Of a stretch of 64,000 nt of DNA, positions 23,386-35,100 are shown in pieces; the stretch's first letter is position 1, and the number at the start of each line of letters is the position of its first letter. The notes under the pieces are model-generated. The model saw nothing but the letters and a program-made list of their open reading frames with translations. It made no database searches and was not told the DNA's origin. The translations under genes were made by a program, and so were the position numbers. This stretch comes from Fragum whitleyi (Eukaryota; Mollusca; Bivalvia; Cardiida; Cardiidae): positions 34,326,077 to 34,390,076 of the forward strand of contig OX411557.1 of NCBI GenBank assembly GCA_948146395.1. Direction: 5' to 3'.

Positions 23386-23522
23386 AAGCATTCGTCCATA
23401 AGGACCAGCTTATCATTTTTTTACTTGCCAGAAGCCAAGTGTTACTCGTCAATACGAGCGAACAACTCGTCACGAGTGGAATTTCACACCTCTGTTGTGT
23501 TGTGTTAAGAAACAGTAAATCT
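23386..23522. other. Right arm of T6 and short spacer
   Basis: It holds the CTCGTC/GACGAG-rich right arm of the candidate T6 element (23430-23494) and a short AT-rich spacer. Confidence 0.4.
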
Positions 23523-24567
23523 AACTAGAAAGCCATGAATGGCTTGTGTCGCTCCACAGGCTTGAAATTCTTGTAAAAGCAAATAAAAGTTTTGACTAGA
23601 TTTTTAGATATTTTGGGTTCTACTGATGTTGAAAATGATTTTCAAAGTTTCAACTGTATAACATATATAGAAATGACCTCCACCCATGAAGGACATATTT
23701 TTCATCCAATCAAAATAATTTTTGGCTGCATGCTAATGGGTCACCCAAAGATCATACCAAAATTGTTTGTTTGAAATCCATCGATTACATTCTGAGAAAA
23801 TGATTTTCAAAGTTTCCACTATATAACATATTGAGAGATGACCTCCACCCATAAAATAAACATTTTCCATCCGATCACAATAATTTTTGGTAGACTGATA
23901 AAGGGTCACTCAGGGAATATTTCAGTGAAATTTGGTTGATATTAATCAATTACATTCTGAGAAAATGATTTTCAAAGTTTCCACTATATAACATTATAGA
24001 GAAATGACCTCCGCCCATAAAATACATATTTTTCATTCGATCACAATTATTTTTGTAAAACTGATAAAGGGTCACTCAAGGATCATTCAAGTAAAATTTG
24101 GTTGATATCCATCACTAAGATTCTGAGAAAATGATTTTGAAAGTTTCCACTATATAACATATAGAGAAATGACCTCCGCCAAATAAATGCATATTTTCCA
24201 TCTGATCACAATAATTTTTTGTAGACTAATAAAGGGTCACCCAAGGATCATTCATGTAAAATTTGAAAGGTATCCATCAATTAGAATCTGAGAAAACTCA
24301 CTTTTTACCATATTTGGAAATTAGCCACGCCCATAAAATCCATGTTTTTCATTGGATCAAAATTTCTTGAACAACTTTGAAAGAGGGTCACCCAAGGATC
24401 ATTCCTGTGAAGTTTGGTTGAAATTCATCCAGTAGTTTCTGAGGAGAAGATTTTTAAAGAAAAAGTTTACGACCGGACGCACGGACGCACTGACGCACGG
24501 ACGGATGCACGACGGACACAACGCCATGACAATAGCCCCAGTGGCTTTCAGCCAGTGGAGCTAAAAA
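23523..24567 (+). mobile_element. C-type element, copy 2
   Basis: Complete: AACTAGA, AAGCCAT/ATGGCTT hairpin, GTCGCTCCAC box, about five monomers, ACGCACGGACG tract (24471-24514), the TGGCTTTCAGCCA stem-loop and GTGGAGCTAAAAA. Non-coding. Confidence 0.88.
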
Positions 24568-25623
24568 TAAAGACCCAGTAAAACTGTTATTTTCATATCC
24601 CAATGAGACATGATTATGTGAGTTGTTGTAAAAAATTTTAAGGCCATGCACTACTCCAGTACTGTTTAAGGATTTATTTAATTTTGCATTCATGGAAATA
24701 TGAGCACTGCAGGGTTTGGTGGGTGTTTTATGAATGTTCAAATTGTTAAAAATGGATTATTTAACATGGAATTTTCAGGCTACTTTAACAATTTCACGAT
24801 GATTTGAAAATTAGATCTCTTCTTGATTTAAAATTGTGACAGTTCTAATTAACATTCACAGAAATATGATACACCAGGATAAGCAAAAAAATCCCATGTC
24901 ACACTTTGAAAGGGTAGTGTGTGGAGGCGAAACTCTATGAATTTTAATCAGAAAATACATTTTCACTAATATCCCAATTATAGCGAGCACAGCTTGCGAA
25001 CGGCCAAAAGCCGTGAGCGTGAAGCGAGTGTTTATGGTAATGTGTGTTATTCTATTCTATTCTATTCTACTGTCAAACCAAAATGTGTCATTTTCCATCC
25101 GAAGTGAATCCACTTGCAGGACCGACAAAAGGAAAAAAAATGTTTTGAAAAAATACCTTAATGAATCCTTTGTAAATGAAAGATTAAAAAATTGAAAATA
25201 AATTTAAGCTATCCCGAAAAAACGATGATTCCTTGAAATTTTTATTTTCTACTGGAAGCAAAATATACGAAGCAATTCGTGTGGAAATTCCCACAAAATG
25301 TTTTTTTTAGTTTTCGCTATGCAGAATGACAAGGCTTGTTTCAACATCCCTGCCTTTAGTCCTTACACATATATACGGCCTGGAACACAGATAAAACCTC
25401 AGATTTACATGATGCATGCATGTTAAGATTAAAATGACAACAAATATTTTGACGTAATCAATGATAGCTAATGACGTCACGAATACTATAGTCTAGAACT
25501 TTAAACAGTTCAATCATAGACTTATGAATTTGTAAATACAAGCAACACTGTTCTTGCGATTTTCAACTAGTTAAATATAGAAAATGGTGACCCTAATTGT
25601 CTTGTAACATCCAAAACAAGAAA
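24568..25623. other. Unassigned sequence with short microsatellite
   Basis: Mostly unremarkable AT-rich DNA. It contains a TTCTA pentanucleotide repeat (25049-25069) next to a GC-richer stretch, gcgagcacagcttgcgaacgg (24984-25004). A 60-codon frame over the microsatellite (25013-25195) begins with a hydrophobic run, but it is explained by the repeat and has no other support. Confidence 0.45.
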
Positions 25624-25629
25624 TGTAAC

Positions 25630-25993
25630 CAGGGTTTTAGTCTGATATCAAGAAAACGGGGTCCAAAGGACTCGACCATTGGGATCTTAGGGGTCCTTCA
25701 TTCAGTTTGGGAGTCCCTGCTTTAGATAAAAACTACTTATTTTAGAGCAATGATATAGTTTTCCTGTGCCTTTAAAGCTATACCTTGTTAAAAGGTTGAG
25801 AAATTGTTGGTTACTTATTACTACTTGTCTCTAAACTTCAGGAAAGAATTGAAGACTGTTTAAAACAGTCTTCAATTCTATTCTGATGTTAATCCCAAGA
25901 GGGTCCAAAGGACTCACATCAGATAGTTTTGAGGGTCCTGGCTGCTTATTTGGGAGTCTCAGACTCGCAAAACCTGCGTCCCTTAAAACCCTG
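25630..25993. mobile_element. MITE T7 (364 bp) with 6-bp target duplication
   Basis: The ends are CAGGGTTTTA and TAAAACCCTG (10-bp perfect TIR), flanked by TGTAAC on both sides (25624-25629 and 25994-25999). Inside are two diverged blocks sharing GGGTCCAAAGGACTC (25660 and 25899 regions), and a near-perfect palindrome lies between them. It is too small to encode a transposase. Confidence 0.8.
25846..25878. repeat. Perfect 16-bp inverted repeat with 1-base centre
   Basis: GAATTGAAGACTGTTT, a single A, then AAACAGTCTTCAATTC: an uninterrupted palindrome inside MITE T7 that would extrude as a cruciform or fold as a tight hairpin. Confidence 0.97.
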
Positions 25994-25999
25994 TGTAAC

Positions 26000-26369
26000 A
26001 ATAAGTTGATTTTTTAGGCCATGAGAAAACATTGTGGGAAAGAAGAAATTGCCTGTTTGTAAAGTTTATGTTATTGTGAGTGGATTTTGTTGTTGGGTAC
26101 GCCTACATGGACCCGTCGGTTATCTAAAAGTTATGTCTTGATTTCATAGTGGTGTAAAACTCAAAACCTAATCAAAATCTTGTGTGAATCTGCATATTCA
26201 TACAGTCTGATTAGTTTTTCAGTTTCATACATCGGTGAATTTAAGAAATGACCTCTTCATCTCCTAAATGATGAAAGGATCACAAGTATCAGCTGTGCAT
26301 CAGAAACATAAATCTACTTAAAACATTCCCACTAAACTATGAATTACATATACCCCCCCCCTCGGGTGG
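26000..26369. other. Unassigned sequence
   Basis: AT-rich. It contains the dispersed motif gagaaaacattgtgggaaag (26026-26045) shared with the foldback at 9346, and a C-run (26352-26361) just outside the next TIR element. Confidence 0.4.
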
Positions 26370-27098
26370 CAGTCATTTCACTATTTAGACGTTTCACTAT
26401 TGGATGTTTCCTACCAGGACATTTCACTACTATTTTTGTAGTGAAACGTCTGAACAATGTTAAACTTTATTTTGTTCATACATTACTATAAATTATCAGC
26501 CTTTAATAAATCTTATAGTTTTTAATGGATTTATTTGAAAGTAGCAAGACCTAACAATATTTTCACTCCTTATTACAATTGAAATTGTTACATGCAAGAA
26601 GTGCAGTTGAATAAGTTAAATTCCCTCTTTCTTAGTTGTCTATATAAATCATCTGTATGATATGAAACCCCTCTGTAGCCTGATCTTTCATTTCATCACA
26701 GGTGGCTGTGCCAAAGAACTTAAAGGGAAAAAAAGATAGTGTCTTTATGTAGGATCATATATAAACATTTTTTTAAAAAAAATGTTTTGATACCGCCATC
26801 TATGATTTTCGTAGTGAAAACAATAGTAAATCAGTAATAATTGTTTGCAGATTACTTTTGTTAAGTTATACGATTTGAAATAAAAGTTTTATCAGCGACA
26901 TTCTTTTTATATGAATGTTATTTCTCATCCATCTTGTAATCTTTCATTTGTTGAGAAAAAAAAATGTTTTAAAAATGGGGAATTCTTAAATTCGTTAATA
27001 ATTCACTTCCAAATAAACACAAGATAAAAGAATCTCTTTCTCAAATTAATCTTTTCCCACACTTATCTTATAAAAGATTATTCACAAGATTTCAAAAT

Positions 27099-27253
27099 GG
27101 ATGTTTCGTACCATAACCATTTTGTACCAGATGTTTCGTACCATTGGCGAAGACGTTTTGTAACATAGGCGAAGACGTTTCGTACCATAGGTGAAGACGT
27201 TTCGTACAATTGGAAAAGTCGTTCCGTACCATACAATTACCATTTCGTACTGC
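27099..27253. repeat. Short tandem cluster of GTTTCGTACCAT motifs
   Basis: Six or seven direct copies of a ~26-bp unit, GACGTTTCGTACCATNGGCGAA with variations. The motif resembles the subterminal repeats of T4 (GACGTTTCACTA) but is a different sequence. No inverted partner array was found, so it may be one arm of a decayed element. A 71-codon minus frame crossing it is a repeat artefact. Confidence 0.75.
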
Positions 27254-27871
27254 AGGATAATCAATTTCTTATCATTTTGATACAGAATTAGTACCATATG
27301 TGATGTTTTGGGATGACAGAAAAGAAGTCAGAATTTATTTGATAATCATGATTCAGTTGATATTTCATCATTGAATAAAAAGATTCATGATAAATATTAC
27401 TTTAAGAAATATAATATACAAAACAAATAAATATACACAAAAAGTGGATGGATGATGACATTTTTTCTCTATTTTTTCTTTTTAATTTTTTTTATTGTTG
27501 AAGCTCAGTTGATAAATTGTAAAAAGCGCCTGAATTTTGTAAACTTCTAAGCATCTATACCTGAAAAATCATAAAGTACAAAACAAGAAGCTAAACAAAA
27601 CGTCGTAACTAGAACTATATCATTCTGTTTAAATTTTATTAAATTGCTATAGTTTACTTTAAAAACTAAAATTATACATCCTTAACATGAATAGTGATAA
27701 TTGTTCAAGTTCATATTCATTTCTTGAATTATGTATTAACTACTTGACGACGTGCTGCAATTTCTTTAGAATTTTGAACAATATCCATCATTCTCTTGTA
27801 GTCTCAAAAAAGTATCACTAATATACTCTCAAAAGCATGTCCTTTTTTATTCAATTAACAAACAAGGCTTA

Positions 27872-28988
27872 GAGTAGGTTCGGGTAATTCCGTACATGCG
27901 AGAAATTCCGTACACTTGAATTAATTACGTATTTCTTATAAAATGCATTTCAAATTATTTTAGAAAAAAACCTGGTTTTAAACAAGCCAATATAGCTCAA
28001 ACCATTTATCGGATAATTACCACGCAGTCGTAACCTTTTGTTTTGCTCATCGCCGATTTAAGGCAGCACTACCTGAGTCACTCCCTAATTCTCAAATACC
28101 CAGTCAGATAAGTACGAAAAGATCACTCGGTACCATCTGTCCAAATGTCTGTATATATACCCAATGCTTACGTGAATTGTGAATCATAGTTTAACTTATT
28201 GAAGAATAAGAAATACTTTTCACTCTCCAGGTAATATTTGTTTGTGAAACCTAGTTCTTTGTAGATAAAATGAGATTTTTGATACTGTACGGAAATAGCC
28301 CACATTGAGAAAAGTACAATTGTAGGGTGAGGCTAATTTCGTACAGGCCAATATTATTTTAACCATCAAGATCATAACAAATGATAATTGACATTACATA
28401 TTTGTTTAGGATAATCAATACCTTGTAACTAAAGGTTGAAAAGGCTTGACTAACTTGCATTTGCCCAGCGGCCCTAGAGCAATTAGTTTTTCTTCGAGAA
28501 ACAGTTTAGCCTAATGAAGCAGTAGTTACAGTGTTTTGATCGCCTACTAACGTTTAAAGTTTCCTCAGTGGATGTGCAAAACCGTCTACCAAGCATGAGG
28601 AGGTCCCATTATTGCCTCATAGGCTCGCCACACTTAATACTTAGAAGCCCATGTTTGTCTTTTATGAACATTAAACTGTCTAAATTATGAATATGCCCCA
28701 TCCACCAAACTAAGCTATTACTTTTACCGCCCCGTTATTCATAACCGATTTTCCCGACGAAGCGTACGAATTAACCAACTTATGTACGGAATTGGCCGGT
28801 ATCAGCTACGGGCCTTTATTGCAATTTTTCTAAACATATGGCATAGTTGTTAGAGTTAAATAAGGAGTATTCGCTAGAAGAAATATAATAGCATTAAGAA
28901 AGTATGTTATTATGATCGTCCTATTAAAGACACATTCTCAAAATAATTTAAACTATCCAAATCCGTACGGAATTACCCGGACCGACTC
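27872..28988. mobile_element. TA-flanked TIR element T3 (1.1 kb, Tc1/mariner-like insertion)
   Basis: The left end GAGTAGGTTCGGGTAATTCC and the reverse complement of the right end GAGTCGGTCCGGGTAATTCC match at 18 of 20 bases, followed by CGTAC in both. Each end abuts TA (27870-27871, 28989-28990). Extra GTACGGAAWT motifs occur internally (28288, 28337, 28785). TA duplication is typical of IS630/Tc1/mariner. No transposase frame, so non-autonomous. Confidence 0.8.
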
Positions 28989-29994
28989 TATTACTAATCA
29001 AGTGAGAATTTATAATTAAACCCCCAAACAATTCATTGTCAATTTGTTGTTTCCAATCTTGTAGCAAACAAGAGTCAAACAACATACCAGGCAATCAACT
29101 TAATCATAACTTTGCCTACTCTTTTAATTAGAAGAAGGCTAAAAACTTTATAGGCATGCAGCACAAGCAAATAAAACATTTGCGTGCGATTTTACATGGA
29201 AAAAAATAAGTTTTTTAAGAAATAAACATTTTGAAAATCACTTAGTTAATATTTCCATTTTGCAACTTTTGAGAAAATTATTCTATCATATATAATATAA
29301 TATAATACAAGTTTTCTTAATTGTTCTTCTTTTTATTTACTACATTTTTTAAAACTTAATTGGAGACATGCAAGGTTAATTGGTTGATTTGTGGCCTGTT
29401 AAAGAGATAAGAAAAGGTGTTATAATGGCTACTGGTAATGCTCTAGTAAGTGTGGCACACATTAAAAAGGTGCCATATTGGAATATAAGAGCCACCTGAA
29501 TATTAACCCTTAGCTGTAACAATCATCTGCTACTTACACATGTGTCTGTATATTTCTCAAAATGCTCATTGATTAAATCATAAAAATGAAAACAAATTAA
29601 AATGCCTTTTCACATTTTCCTAATTTTCAATCTCATTTCTGTGGCATTTAGCACAGAATTATGAATTCTCTCTTTTTTTTCAATTGGTAACCCGCTTCAT
29701 TGCCAATATATAATCAGTAAATTGCATACATATAATGTTTATTTAAATTATCTATTTATGCAATTTATTCAATTAATTAAAAAAAAAAACCAATAAGATT
29801 GAATAATCCAGACAACATATTATTCCTATTTATGGGAGGATTTTAAAGTGAACATTATAAGCTTAAATCATTTTCATTGGAATTTGTGATGGGAAATACA
29901 CCCTAAAGCTACATAATTAAAATAAAGATTCATCAATTGAATAATGAATTGCATAAATAACTTGTTTTCAAATATGAAATAAGATAAATAAACA
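28989..29994. other. Interior of T4, unassigned
   Basis: AT-rich sequence with no frame longer than noise and no recognised motif. It presumably belongs to the body of T4. Confidence 0.35.
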
Positions 29995-31195
29995 AACTAG
30001 AAAGCCATGAATGGCTTGAGTCGCTCCACAGGCTTGAAATTCTTGTAAAAGCAAATAAATGTTTTGACTAGATTTTTAGATATTTGGGGTTCTACTGATG
30101 TTGAAAATGATTTTCAAAGTTTGAACTATATAACAGATAGAGAAATGACCTCCGCTCTGAAGACATATTTTTCATCAAATCAAAATGATTTTTGGCTGCA
30201 TGATAATGGGTCACCCAAAGATCATACCCAAAATGTTTGATTGATATCCATCAGTTACATTCTGAGAAAATGATTTTCATAGTTTCCACTATTTAACATA
30301 TTGAGAAATGACCTCCACCCATAAAATGCATTTTTTTTCATCCAATCGAAACAATTTTTGGTACACTGATAAAGGGTCACTCAAGGATCATTTAAGTGAA
30401 ATTTGGTTGATATGCAAAAATTAGATTCTGAGAAAATGATTTTCAAATTTTCCACTATATAACATATAGAGAAATTACCTCTGCTAATAAAATGCTTATT
30501 TTTCATTCAATCAAAATATTTTTTGGTACACTGATAAAGGGTCACTCAAGAATCATTCTAGTGAAATTTGGTTAATATCAAAACATTAGATTCTGAGAAA
30601 ATGATTTCAAAGTTTCCAGTATATAACATATAGAAATGACCTCCGCCCATAAAATGCATATTTTTCATCCAATCACAATGATTTTTTGAAGATTGATAAA
30701 GAGTCACTCAAGGATCATTCCAGTGAAATTTGGTTGGTATCCATCAGTTAGATTCTGAGAAAATGATTTTCAAAGTTTCCGATATATAACATATAGAGAA
30801 ATGACCTCCGCCCATAAAATGCATATTTTCCATCCGATCACAATGATTTTTGATAGAATGATAAAGGGTCACCCAAGGATCATTCATATAAAATTTCATT
30901 GGTATCCATTGATTAGAATCTGAGAAAACTCACTTTTTACCATATTTGGAAATAAGCCACGCCCTTTAAATCCATGTTTTTCATTGGATCAAAATTTCTT
31001 GAACAACTTTGAAAGAGGGTCACCCAAGGATCATTCCTGTGAAGTTTGGTTGAAATCCATCCAGTAGTTTCTGAGGAGAAGATTTTTAAAGAAAAGTTTA
31101 CGACCGCACGCACGCACGCACGGACGGACGGACGCACGACGGACACAACGCCATGACAATAGCCCCAGTGGCTTTCAGCCAGTGGAGCTAAAAAA
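29995..31195 (+). mobile_element. C-type element, copy 3
   Basis: Complete: AACTAGA, AAGCCAT/ATGGCTT hairpin, GTCGCTCCAC, about six ~165-bp monomers, the ACGCACGCACGGACGG tract (31107-31141), TGGCTTTCAGCCA stem-loop and GTGGAGCTAAAAA. It is inserted near the right arm of T4. Confidence 0.88.
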
Positions 31196-31337
31196 TGGCA
31201 TAAAAAAACCCTATATGAAAATGGGTAGTGAAACGTGTAAACAATTTCAAAACAGTAGTGAAACGTCCAAAAGTGAAATGTCCTAATAGTGAAACGTCCC
31301 TAGTAGGAAACGTCTCAATAGTGAAATGACTGACATT

Positions 31338-31397
31338 CCCCCCCTTCCTCTCTCTCCCTCTCTCTTTCTTCTTGCTCTCCCTCCCTCTCTCTCTCTT
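31338..31397. repeat. Pyrimidine-rich tract (CT)n
   Basis: C-run followed by TCTCTCCCTC-type imperfect CT repeats immediately right of T4. Confidence 0.85.
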
Positions 31398-31739
31398 GTA
31401 ACAAACAATATTTTAGATAAGCTGCGATCGCTTTTTTTAAGGTTTTGCCTTATTTTTTAAGAGAACATTGTTGCATTCAATGTGTCGTTTTCTTTCCATT
31501 TGGACCATACTAAAATGACTCTCCCAGGGTAAGCCTTGTGACCTGAATTTCGACCCCTTAAGAAATAAAACATTGCGCATGTGCAATCTTAATGTATATT
31601 ATTAAACTTTTTAGCAATGAAACTTCGAAATGTCATAGGAACAGTCAAATACAAACTCAAAGATCGTCTTTGATAAATAGAAAGAGAAGCTTTCTGCACC
31701 AGAATAACCTTGGTAGCTGTTCTAAACCAATCAATTGAT
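31398..31739. other. Unassigned sequence
   Basis: No gene. It contains a stray GAATTTCGACCCCTTAA (31547-31563) similar to the subterminal motif of the next element, so the element may once have been larger. Confidence 0.4.
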
Positions 31740-32147
31740 TGTCTTGTCAATTCGACCCTTCTGATTGGTCAGGTGAATTATGGGTCCAGAGTTAATTTTA
31801 CAAAGCAGCTGAGGTTGGATAGGGGGCGTGAATGTTTAAGCCCTGAGCATGCAAGGTGACATTTTCTATTTCTTCCTGTCTAGTTCGGGAGTCAAAACGA
31901 AAGTGATCATCTGTTTTTGTTTTGTTAACATGTTAAATTTAATGTCTGTTATATTCATCATTATTTCTATGGTAACTATTTAAAAAAAAAGGTTAGAAAA
32001 AACATCGGTATTTTCGAATATTTCGCTATCAGAAACTTAGTTTGAAAAAAATAAAACAGTTACAGAACAGTCAGATGATCAATAAGCGTATGAATTTGGA
32101 AATTTTTAAAGGGTCGAAACGACAAGAAGGGTCGAATTGACAAGACA
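31740..32147. mobile_element. MITE T8 with 23-bp perfect TIR
   Basis: TGTCTTGTCAATTCGACCCT plus TCT at the left is repeated as an exact reverse complement at 32125-32147. An extra GGGTCGAAACGACAAG copy lies just inside the right arm. No convincing target duplication. About 408 bp, non-coding. Confidence 0.75.
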
Positions 32148-35100
32148 CAGGCAAAAATGTGATACTTTGTGGTGACTAGTCCAAATATTTAGACGTCTAC
32201 ACATGCACCATTCTTTATTTGATATTTGCTATTCTGACATTTCATGTTTTATCTTTGTTATTACAGTGTAACGTCTAAAAGTATCCTTAACTTTTCCCGT
32301 TAGCAAAAATCATTTCAAGATTTAAACAACTGTGACAGTGAACAACACGACAGATCAATAACATATAACTTCTGAATCAATTCTTACTTGTCGCTCGCCT
32401 TAATTTCCACCGAATGTGTCAATTTTCAAAGAAAAAAGTTTTCGCTTTCACTTTCACAATGCGTTTCCAATTGTTTTGTTCCAAAGCAGATTTGGGAAAA
32501 TAAAAAACGGACGGCAACATAATTTCTAAACGAAAAAATAATGCGCGCAAAAACAGTTGATAAACATTCGTAAATTAAACTAAAAATTTTATTTGAGGCA
32601 ATTTCATAGTAAAAGACATTTATGTTTTTGATTCTGTAAGGGAAAAAACAAGTTTGAACGGAAAAAATATATCGACGGCCACGGGTCAAATCAGCCCATT
32701 TTAAATTATGCCTATGATAAAAATTTGCATCTAAAAATTCTGCAACAATATACGGTATAATGTAATAAATATATAAGTTGGTGCGGAGTATGTGCAGTAA
32801 ACGATATATTCATTAATATATATTTTTCATGTTAAATTCGCTTTGTTTTTGTGATTTTTTAAAGTCCCCTTTACGAGAAAAATGTTCGTAGATCTACTGA
32901 TTAGAACAGATTCAGACCTAAGATTGCATTGCTATTTTTAGACTGGTCGCATTCGAGTACAGAAACGATTGCAAATTTATCGTGAGAAATAAGCGCAGGG
33001 ACTCTCTCACACTTCAAATAATAGTTTCTTCACTGCTGTGGAAGAAGATACTTTGAAACTTAACCAGCGTTATATATGATCGCCGACAATGTTGATTCAC
33101 AGACACATTTTTTTGTGATACTTGACACATACACACACAATATATGTAAAACTAGATTTTGGATTAGTTTGTTCGAAATGACAGTTTCCATACCCGATTT
33201 AGCGCGGCTACTTAGTTATGAACTCGGTTAACTTCTTTAAGTCGGGATTTACTCCGATAATATTACAAACTTACTTGAACTTAAATCGTCAAGTAGTAGA
33301 AAGAGTAACATAGAGTGTTCGAATTTGTGAACCATTTTTATTATAAGCCAAAGTTCGCTAACTTTGAAAAAAAATGTAACCGTGTGAGTCTGAAGCCCTG
33401 TGATTTTCGCGATATATTCAGTCTACTATTGTTTCACTGACATAAATTGCGGGAAAAAAGCTCGTCGTTATTCGGTTGAGTTCGGAAATAAGTTCTGATG
33501 ACATGGACGCGACCGAAGAAACCTAGATTTATCTGTTTTATAATATATTATAGGCGTCCGCGCAGGACGAGGTCTTAAACCTATAAGTACCTGTTCTATT
33601 TCGAAGGTTCGTCCTTTAGAATCTTTTTTAAAAGATTTTAAAGATAACTTAAGATATTTTGGTTGAATTTTCTTGACGGTGTCAAGGCTGTTCGATTATG
33701 CGACTCACTTACATCTGTTGGTAGAATAACAAGAATAGTGTAACTTTGTTTAAAATTTGAAAACAATTAAGCAATTAAAGCCTATCATTTATTTATTCGT
33801 CAAACTTAATTTGTAAAACTTGAAAATTAAAAAAATGACAATATACATAAAAGAGAAATTATCAGAACAAGATCTTTAATCTCCAAGAAATAGTTTACCC
33901 CTTACATTTGTATGTCTCTATTTCAACCGTTTTCGAAATATCTCGCTAAGCCAAGTTAACATAACCCACGATCGCCGTACAATATCGCAGCTTATGGTTA
34001 TTTTTTTAAACTTTGAAACCTAACAATTTCATTATCTACAGTGTATATGTTCACAAAATTGTGTGGTGCCCAAACGGATTTTATAACCCTTTCATCCATG
34101 AATCATTGTTTGCACGTGCAGCGATTAGAAGTCAATCGCAAAGATCACAAAGTAATTGCGGTGACTGTATGATTTGTCATCTTATGTTAGATCTACTTTA
34201 GACCATGCGGCTCCTGTACATTTTCTCAACGGTGCCTATGCGGGGATTGTAGAATAATTATGTGGTAAAGATTTCTAAGCATAAAGTCGACAGTGACCGT
34301 GCGATGTTCGTGTGGCAATTTTGTGATGCCTTAACGACGTGGTTGCGGGCCTCCATGCGTCTTGTGATTTAAAAAAAATAAAAAATTGTTAAGCTCTTTT
34401 TCTACAAAACGTAATGTCTTCAGCATCTTTAAAACGTCATATAACCACACGGAACTCCTTCGTTGCCGCAAGGGCTCTCCATGATCTCTGGATTTCGGCG
34501 AGTTCCAGCGATAGAATATGTGACGTCCAAAATTGAGACTGATCTAATGTTTACAAACGCTTAGAAAATTGTCACGGTGCATAATTATACTGTTCCTTTA
34601 TATCCATGTGCCATCTTTACGGTGTATTCTGAATTAATGGTCAAAATTATCAAAGTTGGCAAATACGGGAAATAAACACCATTTGTTTACAGATGCAATA
34701 TGAAAACATAGCCATACGCACCGAATACTCAGAAATTTTATTTAGACCTAGTTGAGAGATGATGATAAACTAAAAGGTAATCTGGATAAGATAAGTTATA
34801 TAAGAAAACACACAGTACTAAATTTAAATGTACTGAGAAATTACATTTGAAGCGATTTCTTTTAATTTAACTAACAATACGGGACTAAATTTGTTCGTAA
34901 AAAGATACAAAACGTTTACTATTGGGAAAAGAAATACTAAAATATGTGCATATACCATTTTAAAATGCGATTTCGTAAATGATAAGAAACACCCCGGAAC
35001 TTAATCAAGCATGGACTCTGTATAGTCAGGCTCTGTGATTCAAGTTCACAGAAGACGACTCCTCGCGGAAAAATAAACCGGGACTTATTCTTAATGCATG

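Larger units (their letters stand above)
17882..23494. mobile_element. Candidate TIR element T6 (CAGRGGTGT ends)
   Basis: The left end CAGGGGTGTAAAATT and the reverse complement of the right end, CAGAGGTGTGAAATT, match at 13 of 15 bases. TTGTG lies immediately outside both ends (17877-17881 and 23495-23499) as a possible short target duplication. Both arms carry repeated CTCGTC/GACGAG motifs. CAG-type ends resemble hAT-like elements, which would normally give 8 bp, so the class is uncertain. Its interior is a tandem duplication of A-element-bearing sequence. No transposase frame. Confidence 0.5.
26370..31332. mobile_element. TIR element T4 with TTTCACTA subterminal repeats
   Basis: The left end CAGTCATTTCACTATT is the perfect reverse complement of the right end AATAGTGAAATGACTG (16 bp). 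Both arms then carry several copies of GACGTTTCACTA/TAGTGAAACGTC and TTTCCTACYAGG (26387-26460; 31225-31316). No clear target duplication is visible: TCGGGTGG lies left and ACATTCCC right. No transposase frame was found. It contains T5, T3 and a C element. Confidence 0.75.

Noticed and set aside
25013..25195. 60-codon plus frame with a hydrophobic start like a signal peptide
   Set aside because: The hydrophobic part is the translated TTCTA microsatellite; no downstream domain or exon border.
27082..27297. 71-codon minus frame with repeated VRN/YGT phrases
   Set aside because: Direct translation of the GTTTCGTACCAT tandem cluster.
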